From the NCBI GenBank assembly GCA_019802505.1, contig JAFMOC010000435.1, positions 102,501-166,500 of the forward strand: a stretch of DNA of 64,000 bases, written 5' to 3'. A program made the position numbers and the translations under genes. The notes under the pieces were generated by a model. The model had not been told where the DNA came from. It saw only the letters and a list, made by a program, of their open reading frames with translations, and made no database searches. Within the stretch, counting starts at the first letter, position 1. Every line of letters begins with the position of its first letter. Source of the stretch: Corydoras sp. C115 (Eukaryota > Chordata > Actinopteri > Siluriformes > Callichthyidae). Below, one piece after another: positions 35,954 to 48,712 of this stretch.

Positions 35954-38900
35954 CAGAGACAGTAACAGACTGATCTGCAAAAAACAACGGAACAATGTTA
36001 GAACAATCTGCTCATAACCCCACCCACAAATACCCCCCCCACAAACTACTCACCCCACCCGCAATCTAACCCACACAAACTACTCCTTTCAGACCCCCCA
36101 AAACTACAGCGGGTAAATCAGTGAGGGCAGAACGTTGTGGTTTAAAAACCTCTTTGCTTTTTTAGTTTTAATCTGATGTTTTAATTTTTCTTTTCATTAT
36201 TAATTAAATGTTTTGTTTCTCGTTTGTGTTCTGAGTAAATTATTAACTTTTGTTGTTTATTATTTTGTTGCCGGTAAAATACCGATCGTTTCCAATGTGT
36301 TTTTATTTTTTTCCTGAAATAACTGAATTTCGTCTCCTGTCATCGTACCTCTTCATTCCGACATCAGTGAAGGTTTTAATTCATAATGAAATGGTTTTAG
36401 AATTTTCGTTTCTAGATTTTTTTTTCTATGTTAATAATTTATTTTGTTTATAATGAGATATTTGTTTGTTTGTTTATTTCTTCTTATTATTTTTTTTTTT
36501 AACTGAAAGTGTTTCAGGTTTTCGTTCTTGTCATTGCTGCTAATCTACTTTATTGTTCCTTTAAAAATGCTAATTCATTTCGTTTCCAGTGCAAAATGTA
36601 CTTTAGTTTTTCCTGCTTTTGAAACACAGAATGTTTTAATGTTTATGTTTTTGTTCCCATTAAATATAAAGAAATAGTTTGTTATTTACATTTTCTTTCG
36701 TTTCTGGATTTGGTTCCGTGTAATCCTGACTGGATCAGTTTATAGTCCTTAACGACTGAAATATAATTGTTTTTTTTGTATTTTCGTTTCTGGAGAACGT
36801 AACCTGGTTTTTAATGGTGATTATGTTTTTATAATAACGTTGTTTTTTTTCTTTTCGTCTCTGGTGGGGTGAGAAAGCTCCAGACCTGTTCCATGGAGGG
36901 GCAGGCGATGATCTGGAGGTCCTCCTCACTGTACTCTGCCTGCAGCAGAGTGTGAAGCCTCTGGAAGCTCTGCTGAATGTTGTTCTGTAAAAGAACAGAG
37001 CACGTGAGGATTAGCTCCGCCCCCTCGTCTGAGTGACGGACGGGTGGCGGGCCCTCACCCGTACGGGTTTGAAGAGGATGAACTCGGTGTCCTTGTTGGC
37101 GAGGTACAGCGTCATGCTCTGCTGAGTCGTCGGCAGCTTGCTCTTCATCACGCGGTACGTGGACGTCACCAGGTCGTTGATCTTCGCTAGAGAACCAAAA
37201 GAACCGGGACAGTTAGTACCGGTGGGTACGACGCCGAGGGGGCGTGGAGGTGGGCGGAGTCTCACCCGGCTGCGCCCAGGGCTGTTGTGAGAGCTGGTAG
37301 TTAGGCCCGCCTCCGACCGCCATGGCTTTCAACGCCGCCACCTTGGTCATGAAGTCCTCCAGGTTGGAGACGAACATCTGGGTCTGCTGCTGGATGAACT
37401 GCTCGCAGCCGGACTTCAGGTGGCGGTCCACGTCCTTCTTGGAGTCGATATAGTGCTCCTTGATCTCCGGCGTTCCCTAGGCGGCGGCAGAGAGAACGGA
37501 GAACGTCTCCTCAGAGGTTCGAGCGGACTGGTCAATGTTCTAGATGGATGGAGATGGCGGTACCTCCAGCAGGAACTCCAGAATGGCATTGTGGCTGTTC
37601 AGGCGGAAGAACTTGGGCACGGCTTTGGGGTTCAGGATCTTAAAGGCGGCGTCTGGAAACAAAGGTTAAAGCCTTTAAAGCCGACCCTGCGTCACGACGG
37701 CGTGACCGGCGGACTCATCTCCAGTACCTCTGGTCTTCTTCAGGTCCAGGGAGATCTCCTTGATGGCGAAGTCGGCGTGGAAGGGGGCGATCTGCTCCCT
37801 CAGGATCAGGAGGTGCTTGATGAGGAACAGTTGGCCGTCCATCTGACTCTGTGCAGGGGGCAAAGGGGGTTCACTCGGTGTCGGACCACCCCCCCGCTCC
37901 ATGTCCACCCGAGTCATCACGTTCACACACGGCGGCACCAGTGCGGGACAGTGCTTACCTTGTTCTTGAGGATGAACTCGGAGGCTTTGAGGAGAGACTG
38001 GATGCAGGCTGAGAGCGCCTCCTGGGACAGACCCTGGAACACGGCTCGCTGAGATGACACACAGCACAGAAGGACGTCAGTACCATCGGTCCATGCCTTA
38101 GAACCAAGGGGTCCTCGGGGGCGGGACGGACGGTAGGTACTTACGTCTATACAGCGGTACAGTTTAGATAAACACACCAGTGTACGTCTGACCGTGGGAT
38201 ACCACATTCCATGGAGGTCTGCAGGAGAGACGCCACCTGGTGGACAGAACCAATTTGTGTTATCAGAGGGGCGCAAACCTCATACAGTGTGACATCATCA
38301 TAATAAACACATTCCATGATGGTTCCCCTTGTGACCTCAGACTTTGAATAGGACACGTCCTCTAAGGACATTCTAATGACTATAGTTGGGTCACGGTTTG
38401 ATGATTTAAGGGTTTCCCAACTGGATGGTTGCCCCCCCCTCACCCCCCAAGAAAATTAGAGCAACTCAGTAGATTTGGTAGAATTTGGGATCAAATTCAT
38501 CTATCCATTATCTTCAGCTTTATCCTCTACTAGGGTCATGGGGGGGGGGGGGGTTCCCCATGCCCATCCAGGGGAGAACTTTTCAGGCGTTGGGCAGATA
38601 CACCCAGGACAGGACGCCAATCCATCACTGAGCACACACATACAATAAAGGGGCAATTTAGAGCAGCCAATTCACCTTGAATCTATGTTGTTGGACTGTG
38701 GGATCGAACCTGGGTCAAGCCCAAGTCAACCCCTCACTTTTAAATTGCTAGCGCTGCACCCTAACCCCAAAGCTCCTACACCCAGTATGACCTCGGAACC
38801 AGCGACAATAATGAGGTTCTAGCTGGTGGAACTCCAGCTGGTGGAACTCCAAACCAGATGTCTTTATGTCCTGCAGTTCGGTGATGGCGGCTTCACGACG

Positions 38901-39585
38901 CCTAACGACGTTTGGTCGGTAACGCTTCTTAATTACTTTGCAACCAATGAGAACCTTAAAGACCCCGCCTCCTTCTGACAAACATCTGGTCTGGGGTGAA
39001 TCCACCATCCATCCAACAGGTCCTCCAGAACTTTCCAGAGTGGCTCCTAGTACAAGGCCAGCCATGATGCTGCCCCCTGGAGCAATGAGGGTTAAAGGTC
39101 CCGCTGAGAGAGCCATGTTGGCGACTTTGGGTTGAGCTGGGATTTGAGCCCTCAACCTCTGATTGGAACCTCAACCCCCGACCACTGAGCTACCCCTGCC
39201 ATGTCCATCTCCAAGGCAACCACCTGTCTTCCTGCCCTCAGACTCCTCCAGCTGGACGTCAGCGAACGAGCCCTCAGCTTTACTCTGCTCCTCCTTCAGC
39301 GACTGAGCGATTTTCTGGAGGACACAAACGTCAGAGGAACCTCACCATCAGGTCCACATCAGAGGGAGAACCCACCTGACTGCAGACCCCACCGGCGCTC
39401 ACCTCCATCATCTGGAGCTTCTCGGGGTAGGCCAGGTCACCGGGGGCGGGGTTGTACCCGCTGATGTCGGTTTGGATGTAGATGTGCGTCCGGTAGACCA
39501 GCCTCTCCTGAACGTCCTCCAGCATCTGCTTCACCACGGCTTCGAACGCGCACAGCTGTACCGCTACACTAACACATCGGGGTTT

Positions 39586-39621
<36 letters not shown>

Positions 39622-39962
39622 TTCACCGCGCTGAGGTTCTCACCGTTGTGGTACACGTGGTCCTCCAGCATCTCGTTCTTCAGGATGCTGCAGAGCTCGG
39701 ACAGCGTCTCCAGGTGGACCACGTGGATGATGAGGGGCCGCAGGACGTCGTACAGGGACACGCACAGCTTCTCCAACAGCTCACTGCGAGAACCACAACC
39801 CGAATCAGCGCCCGCGAGTCGGATCGCTTCAAACGACTCTCTGAACACCGGGCAGCTGAGAACTTACTCCAGTTTGTTGGTGGGTTTGCTGAAGAACTCG
39901 TTGTAGAGCTGATGTTCGTCCTGACACACGTGGACCATGAACGCACAGCCACTCCGGACCTG

Positions 39963-40017
<55 letters not shown>

Positions 40018-43000
40018 ATATATGAGGAAGTCTAACGTTGTATGGCTCTGAAGACGCGGAACGTGAGGTTCTCACCAGAGCGCAGTGATCTTTGTTGTTG
40101 TGCGCCGTCAGCTCGGTGATGGTGGACCGGATGCTGGGGCTCAGGAGAACCTCCCTCTGGTCCAGGTAACACTGATGCACGTCGTCCAGAAGCTGCTGGT
40201 ACCTGAACCACGACGGAACCGTCAGCGTCATGATAACACATGCACGTACGGCCGAACTGAAGGTACTCACTCTGGAAGGTTCTCCGCCCGTTCCTCGATC
40301 TGCTCGATCAGCGTCTGCAATCAGAGAACCGGACACACGTCACTGAATCATATTCAAATGACTCATCAAACTCAGAATCACTGAATCAATCGCCAACGTC
40401 TCATTTAGAAAAAAAAAAAAACCCACTGAATCTCATTAAAGACTAAATGATTCACTGAGTCAATCAATAGCACACTGAATCTTCTTAATGAATCAAATGA
40501 TTCACTTTGATCACTGAATCAAACATAAGATTAAATGATTGACTCAAACGCTTCACGCATTAAAGCCTATTTATAACCAACCAACTGAATCACCGAATCA
40601 CAATCAAATGATTCTCTGATTGAACTACCAAATTAATTATTAATTATTTAAATTAATTAATAAATCATTAAATTGACTCAAACACCAAATGATTCACTGA
40701 TTCAGTCACTGTGCGATGGGCTTCTAATCTTATAATGAACTGATTCACGGATTTACCTTAATTATAATCCACCGATCCAAATAGTGACTCACTGAGTCAT
40801 TATTAACCAAATGATTCACTGATGATTCACCCTTACAAACCTCGACTCGGTTCACAACACAACAAAGAATCAGTTCACCACCAGCTTGGTGATTCGGAGG
40901 AATCAAGTAGTCATTGAGGGAGTCATTTCAGTGGGAGTCATTTAGCGGGTATTACCCGGAGTTTAGGTGCGGCAGCGCGGAACTTGACGTAGTAGAGCGT
41001 GAAGGCGTTGTCGCTGCCCGCCGTGCTCATGGGGTCCTGTCAAAAGAACGCACGGGGTCATGTGACCAAACATGTTTTAATTATTAACTTATAATTATTA
41101 TTATTATCATTAAAAGGAGTGGAGCGAATTGGAACCCTCTTGCTCAGCTGGCTGGTGAGGTTCTGGAAGGTGGAGACCACGTGAGTCTTCAGGAGGTGCA
41201 GCGCTCGAGATAAACACTGCCGGAACTTGGACATATAGACGGGATAGTCCTTAAATCCGGGCTGTGGGAACATCGGACAGAGACGGTGACTCGCTGAGTC
41301 ATTACCAAACGATTCGTGATTGTTCTGAGGGACTCACGTGTGAGGAGACGTAGTGGATGCAGTCGTCCAGTTTGGAGAGCGTGGGGACGAAGCCCTCGCT
41401 GTTCACAGAGAACGTCGGCGAGTTCAGTTTCTATGACAACGGCAAACCATTATTAGGAGTCGATACGAATCGATCGACGGCCGGCGCTTCGATACCGTTC
41501 CCAATCGTACCGCGTTTATGTTCTCCAGCTCGTTAAAGTAGGACAGCTTCTGCTGGATGTTCTCCGCCAGGTTCACCAGCTCCGCCTGCGGGGGGGCAAC
41601 AACGACTCAGACGGCGATCCCGCAGCTGACTCAGCCGATCGGGAGTCGTTTAGGAGTCGACTCGCTCACCTGCTCCTTCAGCAGCTGCTCGCAGGCCTCG
41701 TGCAGAGCGCCCGTCTTCGTGGAGACGAATAAGTACTGCTGCTTTAACGAGGACAGGTGAGTCAGAGCCTCGTTAACGTCCCGGAGAACCGCATCACACT
41801 GCTCCCGATACGAGTGCAAACACTCCCGCGTTCTCCTGAACACACAGAACGTCAGCAGAGAGACAGCATGACTGACGGAACCGTCCAAACGAAGACAGAA
41901 CCCAAGGAAGTCTATGGGAGAACCCAGGGAAGTCCACGGGAGAACCCAGGGAAGTCCACGGGAGAACCCAGGGAAGTCCAGGGGAGAACCCAAGGAAGTC
42001 TAGGGGAGAACCCAAGGAAGTCTAGGGGAGAACCCACGGTAGTCTACGGGAGAACCCAAGGAAGTCTACGGGAGAACCCAAGGAAGTCTAGGGGAGAACC
42101 CAAGGAAGTCTAGGGGAGAACCCAAGGAAGTCTAGGGGAGAACCCAAGGAAGTCTAGGGGAGAACCCAAGGAAGTCTACGGGAGAACCCACGGTAGTCTA
42201 CGGGAGAACCCACGGTAGTCTACGGGAGAACCCAAGGAAGTCTAGGGGAGAACCCAAGGAAGTCTAGGGGAGAACCCAAGGAAGTCTACGGGAGAACCCA
42301 AGGAAGTCTACGGGAGAACCCAAGGAAGTCTAGGGGAGAACCCAAGGAAGTCTAGGGGAGAACCCACGGTAGTCTACGGGAGAACCCAAGGAAGTCTACG
42401 GGAGAACCCACGGTAGTCTACGGGAGAACCCACGGTAGTCTAGGGGAGAACCCAAGGAAGTCTAGGGGAGAACCCAAGGAAATCTATGGGAGAACCCACG
42501 GTAGTCTAGGGGAGAACCCAAGGAAGTCTAGGGGAGAACCCAAGGAAATCTAGGGGAGAACCCACGGTAGTCTAGGGGAGAACCCAAGGAAGTCTAGGGG
42601 AGAATCCAAGGAAGTCTAGGGGAGAACCCAAGGAAGTCTACGGGAGAACCCAAGGAAGTCTACGGGAGAACCCAAGGAAGTCTACGGGAGAACCCAAGGA
42701 AGTCTAGGGGAGAACCCACGGAAGTCTAGGGGAGAACCCACGGAAGTCTACGGGAGAACCCAAGGAAGTCTACGGAAGAACCCAAGGAAGTCTAGGGGAG
42801 AACCCACGGAAGTCTAGGGGAGAACCCACGGAAGTCTACGGGAGAACCCAAGGAAGTCTACGGGAGAACCCAAGGAAGTCTAGGGGAGAACCCAAGGAAG
42901 TCTAGGGGAGAACCCAAGGAAGTCTAGGGGAGAACCCAAGGAAGTCTAGGGGAGAACCCAAGGAAGTCTAGGGGAGAACCCAAGGAAGTCTAGGGGAGAA

Positions 43001-44481
43001 CCCACGGTAGTCTAGGGGAGAACCCACGGTAGTCTAGGGGAGAACCCAAGGAGGTCTACGGGAGAACCCAAGGAGGTGGAGGTACCTGTATTTGGCTCCC
43101 TGCTCCTGGTCCATGTGAGACTGTAGTTTGGAGAACCAAGAGAAAAACTGCAGAAGGAACAGATAAAGATCAAACATCTCGTCCGTCCCGTCCACGTTCT
43201 CGTGAGCGTACTCTTAAGGAACTGTGATGGAACCTGCTGCGCCGTCTCGATCCTCTGGTTCTCCAGCTGAAGAACCTGGAAGCCCTTCATCAGAACGTCT
43301 TCGGTGGAGGCAGGAACTGCGCGGGTGAACGGGGAGAGCAGGGACCGGGACGAGAGAACGCACAGGTCCTCGATCGGCAGCTGGAACAGAGGAACCCTGT
43401 TAACTTCAGAAGAACCCACAACTGAAGGGGTGGATGCTGCACCCCCCCAACCAAAACGAGCAGGGTGTGTAGCCCATCTGCTTCAAGGCTGGATGAACTT
43501 CAGAAGACCAACACCATCATGACTGGCACTCTGATTGGTTGATTGGTTAAGGGCACTGTCTCATATGACAAGAAAACCCCGCCCACTGACGAGTGTAGCC
43601 AATGGCTGATGAATATGAGGCGGCACGGTGGCTTAGTGGTTTAGCATGTTCTCCTCTCAGCCCTAGGGATTCCCGGTACGAATCCCAATCTGTGTGGAGT
43701 TTGCATGTTCTCCCCGTGGGTTTCCTCCGGGTTCTCCGGTTTCCTCCCACAGTCCAAAAACAGGGATCAAGGTCAATTGAATTCTCCAAATTGCCCCATA
43801 TAGAGTGTGTGTCCAGCGATAGATTGCCCCCCCCCACGAACCTAATAGAGGATAAAGCTGAAGATGATGGATGAATAAACATGAGTGCTGATTGGTTGTG
43901 GTTGGTCAGAATCCTCCTCCCCCTGATGACTCCGCCCTGTCCGGGGTCCTGAAGCTCAGCGTGACAGACGGACTACAGAACGCCGCTGAAGAACTACAAA
44001 TCCCATCTGTACGATGGATCGATCCGTAAAACGCAGAGTTGCTTCTAATAAAGTGGCCGCTGGAGTGTAAACAGTTCCTGCACGTCATGAAAATCGAGTT
44101 CCTGTAGAGGACAGAACCTGGTTCCTGGTTCCTCAAAGCGTTCATAACTTTATTAAACACGAAACGCGACGTGAATCTGAACCCTGCGCGGCCGCGTCCC
44201 AAACCCCACACACTTCACTACAGCGAGCGGGGCTTCAGACAGCAGGCGGCCTCGCGCGCCGCACTACCCAGGCACCCTACGGCGCGGATTGGGACGCGCC
44301 CCGCGGTCCTCACCTCGGCGGGCAGGGGCAGCGTCTCCGCGGCGGCGCGGATCTCCAGGACAGAGTCGGTCTGCGCGTCGCTGAGCGCCGCGGCGCCGCA
44401 GCCGCTCCGCTCCCACACGGCCGGCCTCTCCCGCGGCTCCCGCTCCGGCTGCAGCGGCTCCGGCTCCGACACCGACGCCAT
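35945..44481 (-). CDS. cog3: conserved oligomeric Golgi complex subunit 3
   Basis: Cog3 (Sec34) is a lobe A subunit of the COG tether for retrograde intra-Golgi vesicles. There are 22 minus-strand exons: 44314-44481, 43234-43380, 43086-43147, 41670-41835, 41511-41585, 41338-41430, 41136-41261, 40956-41036, 40271-40314, 40076-40202, 39868-39959, 39644-39783, 39403-39563, 39224-39314, 38145-38236, 37959-38048, 37728-37848, 37564-37652, 37266-37476, 37059-37186, 36886-36984 and 35945-35974. All phases agree and give 810 residues (human 828). Blocks such as KQQYLFVSTKTGALHEACEQ, HLETLSELCSILKNEMLEDH, DLHGMWYPTVRRTLVCLSKL and KDTEFILFKPVR are near identical to vertebrate COG3. The last exon encodes only ISLLLSLNK. 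Start ATG 44481 lies in a CpG-rich exon. Intron 3 is a 22-bp minisatellite; two introns carry UG tracts at the acceptor. Confidence 0.96.
38497..38705 (-). mobile_element. divergent SINE copy between cog3 exons 14 and 15
   Basis: Tail, G-run, GCCCATCCAGGGGAGAAC and GGGCAATTTAGAGCAGCCAA blocks are clear. The head side is replaced by 'gggatcgaacctgggtcaag', so it is either an older subfamily or truncated near 38705. Confidence 0.65.
39588..39618. repeat. (CA)n in cog3 intron 12
   Basis: Reads (TG)n in the transcript, about 25-55 nt before the exon 13 acceptor, in an 80-nt intron. Confidence 0.9.
39963..40014. repeat. (CA)n abutting the cog3 exon 11 acceptor
   Basis: The transcript strand reads (TG)~26 followed directly by GCAG and exon 11. 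The tract fills almost half of a 116-nt intron and replaces the polypyrimidine tract. Confidence 0.95.
40340..40930. repeat. loose GAATCA/ACTGA word tract in cog3 intron 8
   Basis: Irregularly spaced 'tcactgaatca', 'aatgattcactga' words, as at 34740-35710, 45420-45660 and 51660-52250. No unit length could be fixed. Confidence 0.5.
41885..43075. repeat. 22-bp minisatellite filling cog3 intron 3, ~54 copies
   Basis: Unit GAACCCAAGGAAGTCTAGGG plus GA, with recurrent variants: AAGGA/ACGGT before AGTC, CTAGG/CTACG after it, and first units with AGTCCACGG. Nearly homogeneous and without indels. On the transcript strand each unit reads GGTTCTCCCCTAG or GGTTCTCCCGTAG. Confidence 0.97.
43618..43880 (+). 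mobile_element. SINE, near full length, cog3 intron 1
   Basis: Head GGCGGCACGGTGGCTTAGTG, slightly altered B-box GGTACGAATCC, an internal deletion beside the C-run, and tail GATGATGGATGAATAAA. Confidence 0.85.
43910..44060. mobile_element. MITE-like fragment, cog3 intron 1
   Basis: Contains GAACTACAAATCCCATCTG (43992-44010) and ends near TAATAAAGTGGCCGCTGG, a Tc1-like TIR word. Related to the element at 7774-7941 but lacks a clear left end. Confidence 0.45.
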
Positions 44482-44620
44482 GACGGCCCCTCCAACAACA
44501 CTCAACGTCATCACGGCGGCTCCGGTTCCGGTGGGAGGAGCTTGGGGGCCGACGTCACCCGCCGCCTCTCATGGGAGTTGTAGTTCCGCACGGCGGCTCC
44601 GGACTACAGCGCGTTCAGGA
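44482..44620 (-). promoter_or_regulatory. cog3 promoter with ZNF143-like motif
   Basis: About 90-105 bp upstream of the cog3 ATG the minus strand reads GGAACTACAACTCCCAT (plus 44571-44587), close to the ACTACAATTCCCA consensus bound by ZNF143. GACGTCAC (CRE-like) is at 44551-44558 in a CpG-rich stretch. No TATA box. This is the usual build of a housekeeping promoter. Confidence 0.6.
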
Positions 44621-44755
44621 AACGTCTGTAAAAAATTTAACGATTAAAAACGTCGTGAGAGTTTCGTATAAAGGCTTTAAATCCACCGCGTACGTGTTTA
44701 ATTACAATAATCACACAAATGACGCAGATTAGAATGATCACATATTTATTTGTAT

Positions 44756-45097
44756 CCACCCCATCCATTATTTTCCATCCTGGGGGGGGGGGGGGTTCCC
44801 ATGCCCATCCAGGTGAGAACGTATCGGGCGCTGGGCAGATACACCCAGGACAGGGCGCCAATCTATCACTGGACACACACTCACTCAGACACACACTCTA
44901 TATGGGGCAATTTGGAGAATTCAATTGACCTTAAATCCATGTTTTTTGGACTGTGGGAGCAAACCGGAGAACCCGGAGGAAACCCACGCGGACACGGGGA
45001 GGACATGGAAACTCCACCCAGATTGGGAATCGAACCGGGAATCCCCAGCGCTGAGAGGAGAACATGCCTAAACCACTAAGCCGCAGTGCCGCCCCCC
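44756..45097 (-). mobile_element. SINE, near full length
   Basis: Minus-strand copy from the CCATCC tail through a 13-G run to GCCGCAGTGCCGCC, then a C-run. B-box side reads ATCGAACCGGGAATCCC. Confidence 0.85.
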
Positions 45098-45176
45098 CCC
45101 CCCCCCCACTGTATCATGTGTTGATTTAATTGAATCACCGAATAATTTGTAGTAATTCGATTCAGTTGTGTATTTA

Positions 45177-45413
45177 AATCTATCGCTGGACACACACTCA
45201 CTCACACACACACACACACTATATGGGGCAATTTGGAGAACTCAATTCACCTTGAATCCATGTTTTTGGACTGTGGACGAAACCGGAGAACCCGGAGGAA
45301 ACCCACACGGACACGGGGAGAACATGCAAACTCCAACCAATTGGGATTCAAACCGGGAATCCCCCAGCGCTGAGAGGAGAACATGCTAAACCACTAAGCC
45401 ACCGTGCCGCTCC
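45177..45413 (-). mobile_element. SINE lacking its 3' part
   Basis: Minus-strand copy retaining the head (GCCACCGTGCCGC) and middle but stopping at the CTATCGCTGGACACACAC block, 80 bp from another same-orientation copy. Confidence 0.8.
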
Positions 45414-46566
45414 TATTAAAATCATTCCCTGTTTGAACGTGTGAGTCATTTGCTGATTCGTTCGATCACAGAATCATGTAGCGTTTTTCTGCCCTCAGAG
45501 TGCTGGGATAGGCTCCTCCAGCAGCACCCCCCCCCACCAGACTGAATCGAGACGAGCAGCCAAACGCAGGGGTGTCCTTCTGAACCAGTGAATCATTTCC
45601 TGAACCAGTGAGTCAGTGAAAGAATCAGTTGCCGATCTGAATTGAATCAGTGTTACAAACGTCAACGAGTCGCTCTCTATATGCGTTTAAATGTCTCCAT
45701 CTTGTGGCCGATCCGCCACACTGCAGGCGAACCCGCCGAACCTGAACGTCATTTAAAAACAGAACTCAGGATTCTGAGCCTTTAAAGAACCAAAGACGTC
45801 CAAAGTCATAAAGCCTAATTTGGCCCCATAATTAGAAACCAGGAACCTTATGAGAGCCCCTCGAGCAGGATTCTTAAACTTTTAGTGGGCCCTTAAAAAT
45901 CTCTTCAACCTTCTCAGGCCCTCAAGAAGTACCTTTAATTGTTAGGTTGACAACTGAGCAGGATCTTTTAGCCTCCAATGGGCCCTAAGTCCTTATTTGG
46001 AGATCTAAACCCTCAGGGTCTTTGACTATAGTCTTAATCCTTGGCCCTTGTTTATGAGGCCCCACATTTTGTTGGGAACCAAGATAAAACCCTAAACCCT
46101 AAATTAGGACAGGAAGCTGAGTCCATGATGAAAAATCCATGATGTCACCCAGTGGAGGTGGCGATGGAGGCGGAGCCAGCAGGGTTTGGCCCCGTTTGGG
46201 AGAGAATTCCAAATGAGCTCAGCTCGTCATGGAAATGCAAATGGCGAGAACTTATTTCAATAAAAAAAAACACTGTAGTGCATAAGCGGTCCTGTGGGGG
46301 CGCTACATCGATAACTCTGGGACCGTCGAGGTCCACTCACCCGACGAGGTTCTACACTCCCTCAAAGGGCCCACAAGTTGGAGACTCGGGACACCCGGGG
46401 CGGGGGTAGGGGGGACACGTCTCTGTGAAGGTCAGCAGATGATTTTGGGCTGTGACGTCTCGAACCAGGACAACGCAGTTCAGTGGGTCATTCTGTTTCC
46501 ACAGAGTGCAGCTGCTCTGCATTGATTCTCAGAGCATCGGACCGTGAGCTTATTTTATTAGCAAAG

Positions 46567-46795
<229 letters not shown>

Positions 46796-48035
46796 TCGGG
46801 ATGAAATTAGTGCCGGCTGTGTGTTGACGCTCTGCTCCGGATGTTCAGACCGCCGCCCGTTCGTCCGAATGCTGCCGCCATCGCGTTGAAACAGAGCTCA
46901 GGACTACGAGACCAGTTCCGAGGACACGACTTCCAGCGGCGATGGAACCCGGCGATGACCTCGGCGTCTTCACGGTCATACAGTGAGTACAGAACGGGCG
47001 TGGCCGCTCCGCCATCGGCGTGTTGGACCAATACTCTGAAGGTCCTCCACTTCTCAAACCCTTGACTTCCAGTAGAAGTCACCAAACCTGGGCTCTCACC
47101 CTCATTAGACCACTGGGGGGAGAAGGGGGCTGACCATGTGCTCTGACCCCTCAACGCGAGGTGGCGTCAGGACGTTCAGAGACGTGAATGTTTGTGGACG
47201 TTTTGGTAGAAACGCTGCCCATTTCGGCTAGAACTTTTTGGTTTTGAGTGGTCCTACATGTGAGTGGGTACTGCCATGGGACACGGCCCGGGGGGGTGGG
47301 GGGGTGGGGGGTGTAAATGGGGGCCGGACCCAACCGCATGAGACAGAAAACCACGAGAGACGAAGTAAGTTTTATAGAGTTTCTTAAAATAATAAAAATT
47401 TTACGTAGGTCTGCAGAACCCAGACCACACCACAACCACCACAGGGGGCGCCACAACACCCTGCACAGAATAAATAAAACGAAACCAAGTTAACAGAGAG
47501 TGCACGGCGACATGGTCATCAAGTAGATGCGATGACTGTGATGAGGCACCAGGGAGAACCCCGGTCCGTCACAGAGCTCCTGTGGAGCCTGTCGCTGTCC
47601 AGACAGCACCGTCTCGCTCTACCAGCAGGGGGAGTAGCGCAGCTGATGGCTGCGGGCGGAACCCAGAGCGTCAAAATAGCGTGCGCTTGATTGACGGTTG
47701 GCAATCAAGAGACGAAATAAAGCTGGAAAGTTCCTAACACATGACAGAGAGTTCCGACACACGCAGAACCTGGCGCATCCACCAGGTGGAGAACATTAGC
47801 GCAGATATCACGTTGCAGGTGGAGCGTATTGTGTTCTGAAAGCGAAGAACCCTGGGGTTTTATGGCTCCTTCAGACGGGAGCGGAGAACGTTTGGTGTGT
47901 TGGGACACGTCCACATGACACGAGACCCATGTTTATAATTCATACTCTGTGACGAAGGCTTTCCACAGCATGCAGACACTGACGCCGGCCCTCAATCGCA
48001 GTTCCAATTCATCCCTCTGATGCTGAGGTCAGGAC

Positions 48036-48413
48036 TTATGAACCTTCCCCGTCCTTTGTGGGGTGAAATAAGGACCTTCCCCAAACTGTTGGAAGCCTGC
48101 ATGGTGCTTGTTTGTAGACATCTGTAGTCATGGCGACACCGACGACATTCCTTCTTACAGCCCATAATAAACAGTACTGTCCATGTCCCTGACAGCTGTC
48201 CACATGTTGTTGGTCACATGGTGTGGGAGACTGGAGCGCACGGCGTTTCATCAACACGGAACTCCAATGGTAGCAGAAAAGCAGCGGACCCAGAGGGGAG
48301 CCCTGTGGGACCCCGGCACATCCGTCTGTCCGGCAGAAGTGTGTATTTTTAGTGGCGTTGCTCGGCGTGGAGGTTAATGGATGTGCAGATAACCGAGTTC
48401 GGGCCGAATCCAT
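48036..48413 (-). pseudogene. possible LINE reverse-transcriptase fragment
   Basis: The minus-strand ORF contains GVPQGSPLGPLLF (48276-48314), the typical palm motif of non-LTR reverse transcriptases. The residues around it are not recognisably RT, so this is at most a decayed, frameshifted scrap. Confidence 0.4.
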
Positions 48414-48712
48414 CCCGCCGATTGATCCTCCACCGACCCTCTGCGGAGCGGCTCGCGTTCCAAAATCGAACCGTGAATGCTCGGGGTTGAAAGCCCTGCG
48501 AGCCGTCTGGCGTCTTTACAGGAATCTTCTATTTTCGCGACTCCCACATTCATCTGGCCTGGGGGGTGGGTGGTTGTGGGTGGGGGCGCATTCATGAGTC
48601 GAACCGCTCACCAGGGAGTCGAACAGTGAATCATTTCACAAATCAGGGACAGAAACGAAAAAAACAGGAGATTATGCAACCGGAGTCAGAAACAAATTAC
48701 AGATCCCTAACC

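Noticed and set aside
41757..43075. Proline-rich ORFs such as GENPRKSRGEP and GLPWVLP repeats
   Set aside because: Frames of the 22-bp cog3 intron 3 minisatellite.
47151..48597. Possible extra gene between cog3 and frmpd4
   Set aside because: ORFs are short, compositionally random and lack splice-linked continuation; only a 13-residue RT-like motif stands out.
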